A stretch of 64,000 bases of DNA from Astropecten irregularis (taxonomy: Eukaryota > Echinodermata > Asteroidea > Paxillosida > Astropectinidae), in assembly GCA_963971285.1 (NCBI GenBank), contig OZ020244.1, positions 34,286,001 to 34,350,000 on the forward strand, in the 5' to 3' direction. The translations under genes and the position numbers were made by a program. Below the pieces are notes generated by a model. The model had not been told where the DNA came from and did not search any database. It was given only the letters and a program-made list of their open reading frames with translations. Positions 1-11,660 of the stretch are shown here, piece after piece (positions within the stretch are counted from its first letter, which is position 1; each line of letters opens with the position of its first letter).

Positions 1-396
1 TTTATTAAAGGCTACCACAAATAATTTGAAAGACTTGTACATCAAGGAACGTTTCTGACGAAGAATTATTCATAATTGGTTAATTGAGGGGGGATGGGAG
101 GGTGGGTTCAGTCAAAACACAATGCAAGGGTCAAACCATCACACCCTGCTTTCCGTTTTATTCTCCAAACTTCATAAGAAGCCGGAATTTTTAGAAGCAA
201 AAAGAAAAAGACAAAACAAAAATGATCCTTTCAATTTGAATGAGTCTCCTATAAAATAAACGGAGAAGAAAAAAAATTCACGAAAATTTGGCTGTCTACA
301 CTGACTGGAAAATATGATGTCAACAAGGCAACGCACACACCCAGCTGAGGGAAACGTGCTCCGGAGACGACGTTAAACTATCCTGCTTCCAGACTC
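1..396 (-). other. possible 3' end of a minus-strand transcript
   Basis: Read on the - strand, a pyrimidine-rich stretch ending TTTTAG at about 397 is followed by an open 24-base segment (396-373) coding E-S-G-S-R-I-V and a TAA stop. The AT-rich sequence then runs to an AATAAA on the - strand at positions 6-1. This arrangement suits a short terminal exon plus 3' UTR. It could belong to a gene whose 5' exons lie further right (for example the candidate at 14.0 kb). Seven codons are too few to identify a protein, and chance is a real alternative. Confidence 0.15.
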
Positions 397-639
397 CTAA
401 AAGATGCAAAACAGCTTGTTATTAGCTCAGACACATTATTGCCTGTGGGGAGTTGGGGGACTGGTTTGGGGGCAACTCGCAGGGCGGATAGCTGCTATTC
501 CTGCTGACAGACTTGTTGCTTCCTTCTGCCAAACTAGCCCAGAACGTAGGGAAAATGTTTGTGTTTGTTATTTCTCAACACAGGAGGGTTTTAATTTATC
601 AAGACAAATGTTGTGTTTTCTTTTCCTCATACTTGTACT

Positions 640-1180
640 TGAATGTCCAAGTACTCTTACTCGAACTACGATTCTTGTACTGGGGTATGAAAATACAAGG
701 AACTTGACATCCAAAAATTGTACTCGAGCATCTACTCGTACTCAATTTACAGTACTCGATAAAAAAAATATTAAAAAATCGACCACAAAGAACCGATATT
801 TGATACGGTTCTAACAAAAAGAAGGTTGAATGTATGGGACCATTAATGAATGACCCATTCTCTGTCTGTGGGCGTACTTAACGAATGAAGAAGTATGCAG
901 TGGTACGAATGGTCACACAATTGAATACTTTGACATGTTTGGCATAGTTAGCCTGGTTCCCGGACCCGAAAATTATAATGATGAATGTACCATACAGAAA
1001 TTACAGGCAAAAAAAGAAGTACTTAGAAGTAGCTGTACTTGTACTCGGAAGATAAGTACTTGTACTCATATTTATTAAGAAATTGTACTCGGAAAACAGT
1101 TCTTGAACTCGGCTGGCAAAGTACTCGACCTGTCTTGGTACTCAACAGTCAAAGTACTTGGTACTTGTAAAAATATACTC
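640..1180. repeat. motif-laden repeat of TACTYG / ACTTG words
   Basis: Dozens of copies of a degenerate hexamer close to [GT]ACT[CT]G (TACTCG, TACTTG, GACTTG) occur in two clusters at about 640-770 and 1010-1170. A less repetitive middle separates them. No coding frame is credible. Similar word-rich DNA lies at 34985-35165 and, as GACTCGA, at 39271-40095. Subterminal arrays of short transposase-binding words are known from hAT-like elements, so this may be a decayed non-autonomous element. Ends were not resolved. Confidence 0.5.
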
Positions 1181-1287
1181 CCAAGTAATCTACTGAAAAT
1201 TTCTACAACCTGAGTGCTGAGACTTAAGTCACAAAGAATGCATTTTCAACACCAACACACAATGACCAAGCACGTGAAAACTGTCCA

Positions 1288-1429
1288 ATGGGAGACTTTT
1301 GAGAACCAGTCTTCAAGTCAACAGTGCACACACACGCAATTGTGAGCATGCGCGTGTCGTATTGCGCTTGCGCTGTTGTGCGTGCGCGTGCACTGTTGAC
1401 TTGAAGACCGGTTCTCAAAAGTCTCCCAT
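1288..1429. repeat. E-family palindromic MITE
   Basis: A hairpin of about 142 bp. The left end ATGGGAGACTTTTGAGAAC.. matches the reverse complement of the right end through roughly 37 bases, down to GTCAACAGTGCA. The loop is made of alternating purine-pyrimidine DNA (GCGCGTGTCG, GTGCGTGCGCGTGC). Related copies are at 18367, 23808, 50843 and 56824. Confidence 0.8.
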
Positions 1430-1824
1430 TTCTCACCATGATATTCATAAAACTAGGGTTTCAATAGTCAAAAGATTGATGACAAGCACAAAGAACTCTT
1501 AATGTAAGCAATGTGTTACTGTAAAAACAGTTCCTAATACACCTCATGGTTACACATCAATTTAAAAAAGCTCTGTTTTTGACCTATTTCAAAGATAATC
1601 ACTAACGGGCAATAAATAAACTATTGCTGTAGACTAGATTACGCCCAAAACAAGTTTAGCTATTAAAATGTACTTTGACGTATGCCTGGTATTAAAAATA
1701 GTACTGTATCTATAAATAGATCATTCTGCCCAAACCCATCACTGAGGAGTATGTATGGTACATTCTTTGGACACAATCCAAGTTGGGACAAGATCTGCAT
1801 TGGGTTACATTGTCTGGACCCTAC

Positions 1825-1983
1825 AATAGCGCTCCGCACTAGTGACGTCACAAAATCCCCGGAAGTCAGATAAACATTGTCTCATGCACGCAGTCTACAT
1901 GCACGCGCACACCACATGTTTGCATGGTTGCAATGTTTGTCTGAGATCCGGTGCTATTTTTAGCGCAAGTGCAGAGTGCTATT
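1825..1983. repeat. D-family palindromic MITE
   Basis: The ends are AATAGCGCTCCGCACT and AGTGCAGAGTGCTATT in inverted orientation. Just inside the left end is TGACGTCA, a perfect CRE-like octamer. A second, inner inverted pair, CCCCGGAAGTCAGATAAACATTG and CAATGTTTGTCTGAGATCCGG, brackets a GC-rich centre with ATGCACGCGCACAC. Other copies lie at 35545, 38261, 40203, 48852, 59069 and 60213. Confidence 0.8.
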
Positions 1984-2076
1984 CTACAATCTTCTAGTCC
2001 ATACTCAGACATGGATCCTAGTTTGTTCCTGCATGTACATGTAGTTTGTAATACATAAAAATGTATTAAGAATTAA

Positions 2077-2412
2077 AGGTACAGTACAGGATTGGTAACA
2101 TACACAAACAGAAATGTTCACAGATTTACATATCACTTTCAGGATATGAAGATCTATGGTGCTGGTAGAAACATACAGTTACAATATTTCCGCCTGAAAT
2201 GGTGTATTTATCCAGAAATTAAACAAAGACCAAAAACAGTTTCGATCTCGGGGTAAGATCAAAACTGTTCGTTATGTTTTTAAGAAAAATTGAGACGGTT
2301 TTACGCTATTTTCTCGCAACTCAGATGTCCGATTGAGCTCAAATTTGTATGTACATGTTGGATAAGATAAATTGTGAGAGCTGTTCTGTGACCTTATAAC
2401 TAATCATGTACA
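2077..2412. repeat. C-family MITE, TTAA-flanked
   Basis: Flanked by TTAA on both sides (2073-2076, 2413-2416). The internal part shares long stretches with family B (CAGAAATGTTCACAGATTTAC, TATTTATCCAGAAATTA). The ends and right half differ, including GATCTCGGGGTAAGATC and GATGTCCGATTGAGCTCAAAT. TTAA duplication is typical of piggyBac-type (and Kolobok) elements. No coding capacity. Confidence 0.7.
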
Positions 2413-2632
2413 TTAAACTTTTAAATTCATGCAAGTTTGCCTCTCAAAGTGATAATTGAAGCCACGCCCCTAGTCAAAAATACATGCAGATGATGGTTGT
2501 TTTGTTTCCAGTACACATATTTATCCCATTCAAGGGCTCATGCATGTTTGGAGCTGTAATTTCATTAGAGTAAATCTTATATGTTGCAAGTGGACTTTTA
2601 AACAGCATCATGTCCATGTTAAACGTTGTATC

Positions 2633-2976
2633 ATACTTTGGTAAGAGACCAAAACAGAAATGTTCACAGATTTCTTTCAGGGTATGAAGATGGTGGTGGT
2701 AGAAACCTACAGTTAAAATATTTTCCCCTGAAATGGTATATTTATCCAGAAATTAATAAAACAACGACCAAAAATCTTTTTGATCTTTTAAAAGATAAAA
2801 AATAACAGAGAAAAGACGTAAGAACTACTGTGGCCGTTTTTCACTGTTTTCTCAAAAAGTGGGCACCGCACCGTATGGGACTGAAATTTTCACAGATTAC
2901 TTTTACTGTATCTTCCTTGATATTTATGCCCATGATTCTGTATTTCTTTGACAAAAACCAAAGTATGATACTACCT
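2633..2976. repeat. B-family MITE, TTAA-flanked
   Basis: Flanked by TTAA at 2629-2632 and 2977-2980. The right end, CCAAAGTATGATACTACCT, is the inverted terminal repeat shared by all B copies. The centre has the B-family palindrome around TTTTGATCTTTTAAAAGATA. Not coding, although a shadow reading frame crosses its right half. Confidence 0.8.
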
Positions 2977-2980
2977 TTAA

Positions 2981-3929
2981 CTCAATTGGTCGTGCTCAAC
3001 CCATGGCATAGGAAACGCTTCAAATAGGGTTGTTCCTTCGGCAAACACTGAATTTGGACGATGATCTCCGTACGTATAAGGTCTGCCAGGACTCAGTATG
3101 TGAACCAAAATGTCTCCGGCAAGGGAATGATCAAACTGAACAGAAAATGAATAATATACCCACCAGGAGAAAAGCCATGAGCAAGGAAAGCATAGTGATC
3201 CATTGGGTGCGTCTAACGTAACATAGAAAAATCCAGTTGAGATCCTCGGTCGACCAGGACTATAGAATCAAGGATGAAGGCTGCTACCCACACTATCAAC
3301 CTCTTGCACAGGAGGGCCTTAACCATGCACTGTTCCATAAAAAAAAAAACCTGAGCGCACTGAGTACATGTATAGTGACAGGGCCTCTTGGGCTATTTAC
3401 GACCCTCTTTGATTCAAAGAGGATGCTGGGGATATTTTTATCTTGGCTGATTTTTTTTTTTTCTTTTCCATGGGCTCGTTTCGTTTTATTATTACAGAAA
3501 CTTACAAGTTAAGCTGAACTCGCTGCACGACAGGAAGCAGCTAATAACAACGAGGCAGTTAGTTACCAGTCATCATTTACAGTAAGAGTTACGAGGCTAC
3601 TTTGGGTTTTTTTTTTTTATTACTGTTATTTTTAGAAGTGAGAATGGAGTGCAGTCTACACACACGTGTGCTTTATTGATGAGAATTGGACAACATTTTT
3701 GAGTTTTGTGTGGTGAGGCACAAACCTGCCTACGGAGGAAGGAGTGGGCATATTGAGTGGCAAGAGTCTGGGTCTGGAAAATCGGCTTTGAAGTTTGTTA
3801 CTTTTTAAATTGTATATTTCGCCCATTTTTGATTACGGTAGTTTCTCATACCGGTTTCAAGCTGAAGACTTTCACTTACACGACGTACTAATTAAGAGCT
3901 TATGATTGCGGAGTAATTGACGTTCAAAG
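2981..3929. other. no gene recognised (2.98-3.93 kb)
   Basis: Several short open frames are present, but none has a recognisable motif or a supporting splice context. There are T-runs near 3450 and 3607. Nothing else is supported. Confidence 0.5.
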
Positions 3930-4256
3930 AAATTCGCCCCCACTCGTGAAAACGTTTTTTTCCGGATTTGATCCAAAACTGATCCAAACATGCACAAATT
4001 CATCCCTTTGTGAAAACGGAAATTCACGTTTTCGCTGAAAGTGCCCCAAAGCCCCAAAGAACAACGTTCTTTTTTGATAATTCGCCCCTTCGTGAAAACG
4101 TAAAACAGCACTTTTGGTGAAATTCGCCCTTTACCGATTTTCATGATCTTAGTGATTTAATTTGATTTGGCCAAAATAATTTCGCCAAGATGTCCGTTAC
4201 AATACCCCTAGTCGATTTTGGCCAAAAAAAAGAATTCGCCCCTTTGTGAAAACGTC
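3930..4256. repeat. irregular repeat of AATTCGCCCC..GTGAAAACG
   Basis: The composite word AATTCGCCCCTTCGTGAAAACG, or parts of it, recurs at about 3930, 4000, 4080, 4120 and 4234, in the same orientation but at irregular spacing. This resembles a motif-laden subterminal region rather than a regular satellite. The minus-strand frame across it is a by-product. Confidence 0.5.
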
Positions 4257-5029
4257 GACGAAATGGCACCACTCTGACCTTTTATGTTTGAACCCACTGG
4301 CACTACAACAAGCCCAAACCACTGTGACATTTTCTTTCTCCCTACTCGACTCCCGCAATTTCTGGACTCCCTGAGTCCCTGCGCCTGATTACTTCCATGC
4401 AGTGAAATGAACAGGCATGCTTTTGAATGAAGCCTTGAAGGGAACTGCTAATAAAAAAAAGAGGGGTTTTCCTTTTGGGGGTTGACCACGGAGCTGGAGA
4501 GTTGGTCTTAATCAGCTTCGGATGTAATGCAAAAGTGTGGAGTCCCCTGATGAGAAGTGAACAAAAAACTTTTTTCTCCCCCCCTTCTTTTTTTTTTTGG
4601 CTCCCCCCAAAACTGAGGATTTACCGGCTAAACCTTGGCCTAAGAGATAGCAGCACATGTGGCGCCAGGGAGTTGTGCTGCAGGCTTTTAAAAGGCCATT
4701 TGATCAAATTTATTATCCGATAATGTCCCTGCAGAGGAATCTGGTCGAACAATGATTTGGGGGATTGGTGGAGGTGAGACGGTGGGGGAGAAAATGGAAT
4801 TCGTCACCAATGTTAAAATTGGTGAAATTCTTAAACAAGTTGTCCAGCTTGGAAAGAAAGACACAAACTTTGTTTTGGCAAACTGTATATTCCAGACCAT
4901 TTTAAAAGAGATTTAAAAGAAAAGTGACGGGGATGGGATTCGAACCCATGGCAGCCAGGATATAATGTACTGCAATTGCTTTCACTGAAGCTCATTGCAC
5001 ACAAGCATCAGTCACATACATGTAGGTCT
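4257..5029. other. no gene recognised; tRNA-like B-box on the minus strand
   Basis: Mostly unstructured. At about 4930-4960 the - strand reads GGGTTCGAATCCCATCCCC, a good pol III B-box / T-loop. No matching 5' acceptor strand or D-arm could be folded, so it looks like a tRNA-derived fragment rather than a tRNA gene. Confidence 0.3.
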
Positions 5030-5032
5030 CAG

Positions 5033-5162
5033 GGGTTGATGTCACAAAGCCCTACGATCAATCGTAACTCAAGTTACGAAGGATAACCCGTCATATCCTA
5101 CAATATGCATCATAAGTCCTATGATTGATAGTAAGTTATGAAGAGTTTGGTAAAATTGACCC
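5033..5162. repeat. H-family MITE with CAG target duplication
   Basis: The left end is GGGTTGATGTCACAAAGCCC and the right end GGTAAAATTGACCC. The inside is palindromic around TACGATCAATCGTAACT..GATTGATAGTAAGTTA. CAG flanks both sides (5030-5032, 5163-5165). Other H copies are at 53926 and 63331. Confidence 0.7.
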
Positions 5163-5479
5163 CAGGACAATCAGTGCCACTTGTCTATCTGTATCACCTT
5201 GATTTACTTCTTGAATTTTCCACAAGCTTTCATGCAACTCCATAAACATGTGAATCAACGTCACAACTACTGTACACGTACTGTACAAAGGTTGACAGTG
5301 ATCCCAAATCTGGTTTGATAAAGGAAACTATAATGTATACCGTACTGTAGCCATGAAACCAAAAACAAGCAATTATGTGTATGCAGGACCCAAAGAGGGC
5401 CATCCATAAAATACGTAAGCAAAAATGCTGATCTTTTAGATCCCTTCCTCCCCTCCTGTACGCATGACGTATGCAGCAA

Positions 5480-5495
5480 CCCCCCCCCCCCCCCC
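5480..5495. repeat. poly-C tract (16 C)
   Basis: An uninterrupted run of 16 C that lies beside CTCCTCC and can form a G-quadruplex on the opposite strand. Run length is probably polymorphic and error-prone in assembly. Confidence 0.9.
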
Positions 5496-6565
5496 TCCTC
5501 CATGTACATGTACGAATACGCATTACACATAGGTTACTGTTATTGGGACGTCACTGCCAAATTCTGAGATGAATGACTATAAAAGTGATAATAGGGGCTG
5601 ATTTGGGGCCCAAATCCATCACTAAATGGAAAATTGCTATGCAAAGTAGCGATTGATTTTCAGTTTAGCGAGGGATTTGAAGTTTTTACTTTGGCAAGCG
5701 AGACCAAGCACATTATTTTCCTTGCCAAACATAAGAATTTCACCTCAATATGTATTTTCGGGCATTACAATTGGGTTGGGCGGCAATGAGAAGCCAAAAG
5801 TTACTTTTAAATGTCAGGAGTTCCTGAATTTAATGTTCACAGAATTTTCCTGCGTCTTTAGGAGAGTTTTAAAAAGTTTTCAGGAGACTTTATGTTTGCT
5901 GCAGCTCGCTCCAAAAGTCTCCCATTAGTTTGAATTAATTGGAACTAAACTGAAGCCATGAAACCAAACACATGCAATTATGTCTATACATGGCCAACAT
6001 GTCAGTTAATGACCGAAGTCCATTACAGCACTGTTTCTCAAACTAACTCCCTACTGCTCATGGTACATGTACCGTAAATAAGATTCCTTTTGTTAAAGGG
6101 AGGAGGCTAGTTAGTTGTGTATTAAGGAACGTCTAAGGAACTGTGTAAGGAATACATTTAGTTAATTTAATAAGAACTCTAATCCACCATGGTCATCATT
6201 TCTCTGATCTGGATACATCCTTAATCCTAAGAAATCCTCCAATTATTTAAAAATAACTTTTTTTTTTTTTAATATGTCCAATTCTTTTTTGTACAATGAT
6301 TGTGCAAGTAATCAGCATGAAAGGTGATTGAATCATCAGTCCTCAATTTATAAACTGATTATTGGACAAAATTCATCATCCATTTTCAGTCCTTTTCAAT
6401 TCTGGAGGTAAAAAAAAAAACAATAAGACACCATTCATCCTCAATCCTCCCAAATCCATGGGCAGAAAAATGACAAACTTTGGGCCTGCTAGTTCCAGGA
6501 ATGCTATCAGTGATCCTGTGCTCATCAAAAGCTGCTCCGGATCGCATTTTAGCATAACCATGTGT
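5496..6565. other. no gene recognised (5.5-6.56 kb)
   Basis: Low-complexity T/A runs at about 6258-6270 and 6410-6420 and short unsupported open frames. No splice-supported exon was seen. Confidence 0.45.
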
Positions 6566-6758
6566 CCTGCCTCCTGATTTAATAAAAACAGGGTTAACAA
6601 ATAACCAAATTTCCATGTGTTGTGTAGGGCCTATCACTTGTGATTGTTCTTTGGCTGTCGTTCACTAAACCATGAATATCAAATGAAATTTTAAACGGTG
6701 GTTTGTTTTTTGGGGGCTAAGCAAATTTGTGTGCTTAGCAGCTCCATGAAATTGGCCA
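6566..6758. repeat. G-family element, truncated
   Basis: Matches the inside and right end of the G copy at 20622 (AATAAAAACAGGGTTAAC, TTGTTCTTTGGCTGTCGTTC, GCTTAGCAGCTCCATGAAAT). The left terminal repeat is missing, so it is an old or truncated copy. Confidence 0.65.
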
Positions 6759-6835
6759 CTGAAAAATTGGGGTGCCTCATGTCTGTCACCTTGATTGACT
6801 GTGATTTTTCGGCAATCATTTATATGGGTACGTTC

Positions 6836-6908
6836 AGACAGCGTTTTAGTTAACCGGCAACTGCGGGGGGGTTAAGTTGTCAAGTTAAAATGATGTCTGA
6901 ACGTACCC
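6836..6908. repeat. small hairpin with GGGTACGTTCAGAC ends
   Basis: Left GGGTACGTTCAGACAGCGTTT and right ATGATGTCTGAACGTACCC form an inverted pair of at least 16 bp around a short loop with GTTAACC. This is a miniature palindromic element of about 73 bp; no other copy was seen here. Confidence 0.65.
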
Positions 6909-7076
6909 TATGACTCTTTTAATAAGCATGTGAATCAACGTCCCAACTCCAAAGTTGTCCGTCACGCTGGAATTGCCCATTATTGAAAGAACCAACAAGA
7001 GTGAATCAAAACAGGTTTCTGTTTCTCAGAGGAACTGGCTCACCAAACCTTCTAAAAAAAAACAGCCAAAATGAGT

Positions 7077-7094
7077 CCCCCCCCCCCCCCCCCC
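7077..7094. repeat. poly-C tract (18 C)
   Basis: A pure C run, a second G-quadruplex candidate on the - strand. Confidence 0.9.
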
Positions 7095-9247
7095 GCCCTT
7101 GACAGTAACCCCAGGCTATGGGTCCCCTAGCCCTAAAACCAACCCTGGTTTATTATCTGAGACACAGGGGACCCCATTATGCCTCACTTCCATTGTCAGA
7201 TAGAGTCTATAAAATATAGCCCAGGTATTGCTTCCATTGTCCTGTGCTAAAGAGCTGATAGAGTCTGAGACCCAGCAGGTATTTTTATAACCTACGAGAT
7301 TATTTCTGGGAAGTTGAAAAGTGGTCAGAAAGTTCTCCACACTGGGAAAAAAAAACTAAACTAAACAGGACTTTTCTGCCTCATCATGTCTGCCTGTCCC
7401 TTTACAGACGTCAAAAGTGACGTCAAATCCGGGACCGGGATTGAGATTAGTTGGGATCCTTCCTCTTTGTTCAGTTATCTGAGATTATATATATAGCACA
7501 TACATGAAAGCATCAAGTTTACCTGGAGGCAGAAATCTGACAATTACAATTTCTCCTGCTCATTAGTAAAAACTAATTAATTAAAAAGGGACAACTGACA
7601 AATGCACCTCTCTTCGATCGAGACCATCATTTACTGATTTATAAAACTGCACTCACAGCGGGTCGCCTTTATTGAAATCATTTTACTCTTGACCATTTTA
7701 TACTAGCATATTTAAGGAAGAATGAAGAAAATTGACTCAGGACTTCAACATTTCCATTTTTAACAAGGATTATAAATGATTTATGATCCTGAAAATTACC
7801 CCCTAAAACAGACCTGGTGATTATTTTCCCGTATAGCTAAGAAGTCAATTTACAAGCAAATCTTAATGGCAATGTCTGACTTTTGTTCCGAGTTTAAAAG
7901 GCTAACCCAATAGAAATGTTGGCTCCATGAAACTTCTTGAACCCACCAAAGTACGGCAATGCAGTAAATTACAGTGTGTAGCTGTGCGTAACCCATTATA
8001 GACCCAAACAATATCGCCCTAGATGCAATGTAGCGCATGGTACGTTCAACCTGTATACCTAAAAGTGTAACTTATGGTTTTGTACCTTTTGACAAACAAT
8101 GCTGTGTGTATTGAACAGTGTTGAGTTCTTGGCATCAAGTAGGGCATCAAAATGTAGCTTAAGATGTGCTCTAAACACTCATACTACTCATATAACCCCA
8201 AACCGATTAGATTGAAAGGTGGTAAGGCATCAAAATCAACGGAAGTTACTTTATCTACATCTGTTGTGATATATTCTTCTAATGTCAATCAGGAGAAATA
8301 AAACCCAAAGGGGTCTGAGCCTATCCTCCATAAGTGAACAGTTGCAATTTCGTCAAAGACCAAACCAATCAATCCAAAACAAAAAACAAAAAACAACTGG
8401 CATTTAATTTTTTTCAACAAATCCTGAAGCCAAAGCCTTCAATCAAGTCATTTTGATACATGGGAGGAAGGTAATGTTTACTACAACCACCGAAGGATGG
8501 TGTGGGCAGATCAGCCTAATTAGGCCAAAAAATATGGCCGTTCACCAAGGGCAGGTCAGTAAAAGTCCACTGGGGATGTTTTCTGTTCCTGTGCAAATAC
8601 CCGATGCACGCGTTCAAGCATGTGACTTTGCAGTTCAGAGAAACGTGCGTTGCAATATACCTCTAGGATACGGAACAATATCCAGAGGCTTCGAGATGCT
8701 CAATCAATTAAAAGGGTAATTAGTTTGAAACAAATTCATTAATAAGCATTCATGTAAATTTCTCTTTTGTATTGCTTAAAGCAGCGTCTGAATGCACGCA
8801 CCGCACCGCATCTGCATTGATTATGCGCAGCATTAATTAATATGATGGTGGTGTCCTGCAGTGCTGTCTCCTTAAGTGAACTGTGGCGGAAAGGTGATGA
8901 ATATCTCCTGCTAGTTAGTACACTTGTTGTATACAGCTTTATAAATTACTTGCATTTGATGAATTGATCAAAATATTGAGGCACGTGTCTACTTAGGTCA
9001 AAGTCACAGAGTCACTAGAGGAAGCAAACATGACACCATTTTCACATTTTGTTCTTCTTCCTTGCACTGGTGTCCAAACTACATGTACGTGACGATTTGG
9101 ACGATGTGAGTATTTTGTCAAAACACTAAGAGCAAAAAAACCTTGTTAATGATGCTGGCTAGAGGCTACTAGCTATAGGCGGAGTACGTTTCGGCCTCAG
9201 ACTCAGGCCACAAACAGAATTGAGGGTTTGTGGCAACACCGTGCAGA
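7095..9247. other. no gene recognised (7.1-9.25 kb)
   Basis: Single-copy-looking DNA with a few open frames below 90 codons, for example 8453-8719 on the + strand. None has a recognisable domain, a signal peptide or flanking splice signals. No repeat family of this window is present. Confidence 0.45.
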
Positions 9248-9776
9248 TAGTCAATCTCTGAGTGGGTGGCTGGAGGTTCTGAAAGAAACTGGTTAAAGTA
9301 ACCACTTCCTTTCAGAACCTCCAGCCACTTGTAAAGAGAGTGAGAGGAGGTTCTGAAAGGAACCAGATATTTTAACCAATTCTTTTCAGAACCTTAAGTT
9401 ACCTTCACAGAGAGTGATAAGAGATTCTGAAAGGAACCAGATACTTTAACCAGTTCTTTTCAGAGCCTTCAGTCACCTACACTGAGAGTGATAAGAGGTT
9501 CTGAAAGGAACTTGGGGCCGATTTCATAAAGCTCTGAAACGCGTCGCATCTATGCAGTGAGTCCAAAGAGAAAGGATGCGTCTTAACTTTGCGACGCGTC
9601 GTAAGTTTTATGAAATCGGCCCTAGATACTTTAAACTGGTTCCTTTCAGAACCTTAAGTTACCTACAAAGAGAGTAATAAGAGGTTCTGAAAGGAACCAG
9701 ATACTTTGAACTGGTTACTTTTAGAACCTCCAGTCACTCACACAGAGAGTACTGGAAGTCCTGAAAAAAAAAAAAA
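9248..9776. repeat. tandem array of hairpin units (GAGGTTCTGAAAGGAACCAG)
   Basis: About five units of roughly 95-100 bp. Each starts with GAGGTTCTGAAAGGAACCAG, continues through ATACTTTAACC, and ends with its inverse (CTTTTCAGAACCT), followed by a spacer like CAGAGAGTGATAA. Every unit is thus a hairpin and the units are tandem. An F-family element interrupts one unit (9514-9621). Confidence 0.8.
9514..9621. repeat. F-family MITE inserted in the hairpin array
   Basis: The ends are GGGGCCGATTTCATAAAGCT and TTTTATGAAATCGGCC. The inside has an inverted pair of ACGCGTCG words. The flanks are CTT on the left and CTA on the right. Neighbouring units without the insert read GGAACCAGATACTTT, so the insertion point is visible. 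Confidence 0.8.
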
Positions 9777-10036
9777 CCAGTTACACTGACCGATTTTCTT
9801 TGCCCCTTTACTTGCAAATTCTGGATAAATGTTCAATCCTCTAAGGAGTGCAGACATGAAATAAGACTACTGTCTAGAAATCAGCCCCCCCCCCCAGTAA
9901 AAAATTGTCTTTCCATTTCAACAGCCAATCCGGACACGGTAACAATACCTTAAAAATAGCAGGGGATCTGTGAGATTGGGGCCTAAAGAATACTGAAATA
10001 AGTCCTGCGGTCTATTTAAAAAAACTCGGGACTACA

Positions 10037-10150
10037 TTAGCGAGCAACTGACTTTTCTTTTTTTATACATTTTAATGCATAATTTGAGACAGCTGGCATC
10101 TTGTCTGTCTGGATGAAATCCTCGCGGACAATGCGTTCCTTAATAACTCC
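10037..10150 (-). CDS. candidate terminal exon, unknown protein
   Basis: On the - strand a GGGGGAG acceptor-like site at 10151 is followed by an open frame of 37 codons (V-I-K-E-R-I-V-R-E-D-F-I-Q-T-D-K ..) and a TAA at 10039-10037. The amino-acid composition looks like real protein, with alternating charged and hydrophobic residues. The upstream tract is G-rich rather than pyrimidine-rich, which weakens the acceptor. No family is recognised. It could belong with the exon candidate at 14.0 kb; chance is a serious alternative. Confidence 0.2.
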   Translation of the reverse strand, partial: GVIKERIVREDFIQTDKMPAVSNYALKCIKKEKSVAR

Positions 10151-10384
10151 CTCCCCCACCCCCACAAAAAAGCCAAGTTATTATTCTTTTTTGAGGTCTA
10201 TCAGATCAGATATGCTGTATAAAGAAAAGTGCAGTACATCAGCTTCATACAGCTACATATTTTACAGGGTACATCACGTGCAATCATTCTAGAAGATGTT
10301 GGAAATGGAATATATATTGTGTGGAATCACACTTTTATTGTATCAATGTAGAAACCAATCATTTGAACTTGAAGCAGTTTTTAA

Positions 10385-10725
10385 AGGTAATATCATACTT
10401 TGGTTGTTATCAAAGAAATACAGATTCATGGGCACAAATATCAAGACAGTAACAGTCATCTGTGAAAATTTCACTCCCATACGGTGCCCACCTTTTGAGA
10501 AAACAGTGAAAAACAGCCACAGTATTTCTTAAGTCTTTTCTCTTTTATTTTTGATCTTTAAAAAGATCAAAAAGATTTTCGGTCATTGTTTTACTCATTT
10601 TGGGATAAATACACCATTTCAGGCGAAACATTGTTAACGGTATGTTTCTATCACCATCATCTTGATACCCTGTAATTTATAGGTAAATCTGTGAACATTT
10701 CTGTTTTCATTTCTTATCAAAGTAA
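10385..10725. repeat. B-family MITE, right end truncated
   Basis: TTAA at 10381-10384 followed by AGGTAATATCATACTTTGG, then the usual B body in inverted orientation relative to the copy at 2633. The right end stops in TTCTTATCAAAGTAAGG without a complete terminal repeat. Confidence 0.75.
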
Positions 10726-10742
10726 GGTTGTCGGGTCAAGTC

Positions 10743-10866
10743 AAGGGCTTGTTTGTTAAACGCACAGGATCACAAATTCTACTGATCCGGATCCCATTAT
10801 AGCGTACCCTGCATAGGACGTGGATCTGCAAATCTGGGATCCCCTGCATTAAACAAACAGGCCCTT
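10743..10866. repeat. hairpin element with AAGGGCTTGTTTGTTAAACG ends
   Basis: Left AAGGGCTTGTTTGTTAAACG and right TTAAACAAACAGGCCCTTA form a terminal inverted repeat of nearly 30 bp, including GGATC / GATCC words. Size about 124 bp. A single copy in this window. Confidence 0.7.
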
Positions 10867-11229
10867 AGTCTCCCACAAACCTACAGTAGACAGCTTGAAA
10901 AAAAACCCAAATCTACTAGGCCACTTGGGCTCTAGTAGCTCACAGCCAAGAAGGTACAATGGTACAAACTGATCAAAGCACAATGTCACTCCACTCAAAA
11001 AAACAATGATGAGGTGACATCGCAATTGAGGCTATTACAGACAACACAGAAAATTGCCAGTTCTTTAAAAATAAATTCACAAAGTGAAAAAAACAAAACA
11101 TTTTTAACAAATGAAACAGAAATATGGATTTCAAGTGTTACATTCTGAGGTTTTCATTGATAAGTGCACTCCAAATAAACTACTTGACCAAGAAACTCAA
11201 CTAATTTGGTTCAGGAGAATGCAACTTAA

Positions 11230-11656
11230 AGGTTGACTGTAATCAAAACTCATATGAAATTAAATACATCTGAATTGTTATAAAACTCAACCTGGCTATC
11301 ATTGTTTGTGCTAAAAAATATTGTATTTAGAAAAAGGCAGTATTTTAGACCCAAAATTTAGCACCCCACTTTTCGCGACGAAAAACCTTGCTTACGTCAC
11401 ATGCAGAACGCCACGCAGTATACTTTGGTGTGAGCCTATACTAGTTCTGTATGTGACATCACACTCTATTGTTGTATGGATGGATTCCCAGGAGGGCTTT
11501 TTTAGGGGGTGGAGCATACATGTACTGATTTTGTAACTTTTTAGTCAAAATTAAGCACTTACATAAAAATATAAATTTATATAGTAATTAATTATGCATT
11601 AAGCAATAATTTTAAAGCTCTTTCCCCCCTATACTAATTTGGATTACAGTAAACCT
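11230..11656. repeat. A-family MITE 1, TTAA-flanked
   Basis: Ends AGGTTGACTGTAATCAAA and GGATTACAGTAAACCT, with TTAA at 11226-11229 and 11657-11660. Contains CACCCCACTTTTCGCGACGAAAA and GTGACATCACACTCTATTG, shared with the other A copies. Length 427 bp, non-coding. Confidence 0.85.
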
Positions 11657-11660
11657 TTAA

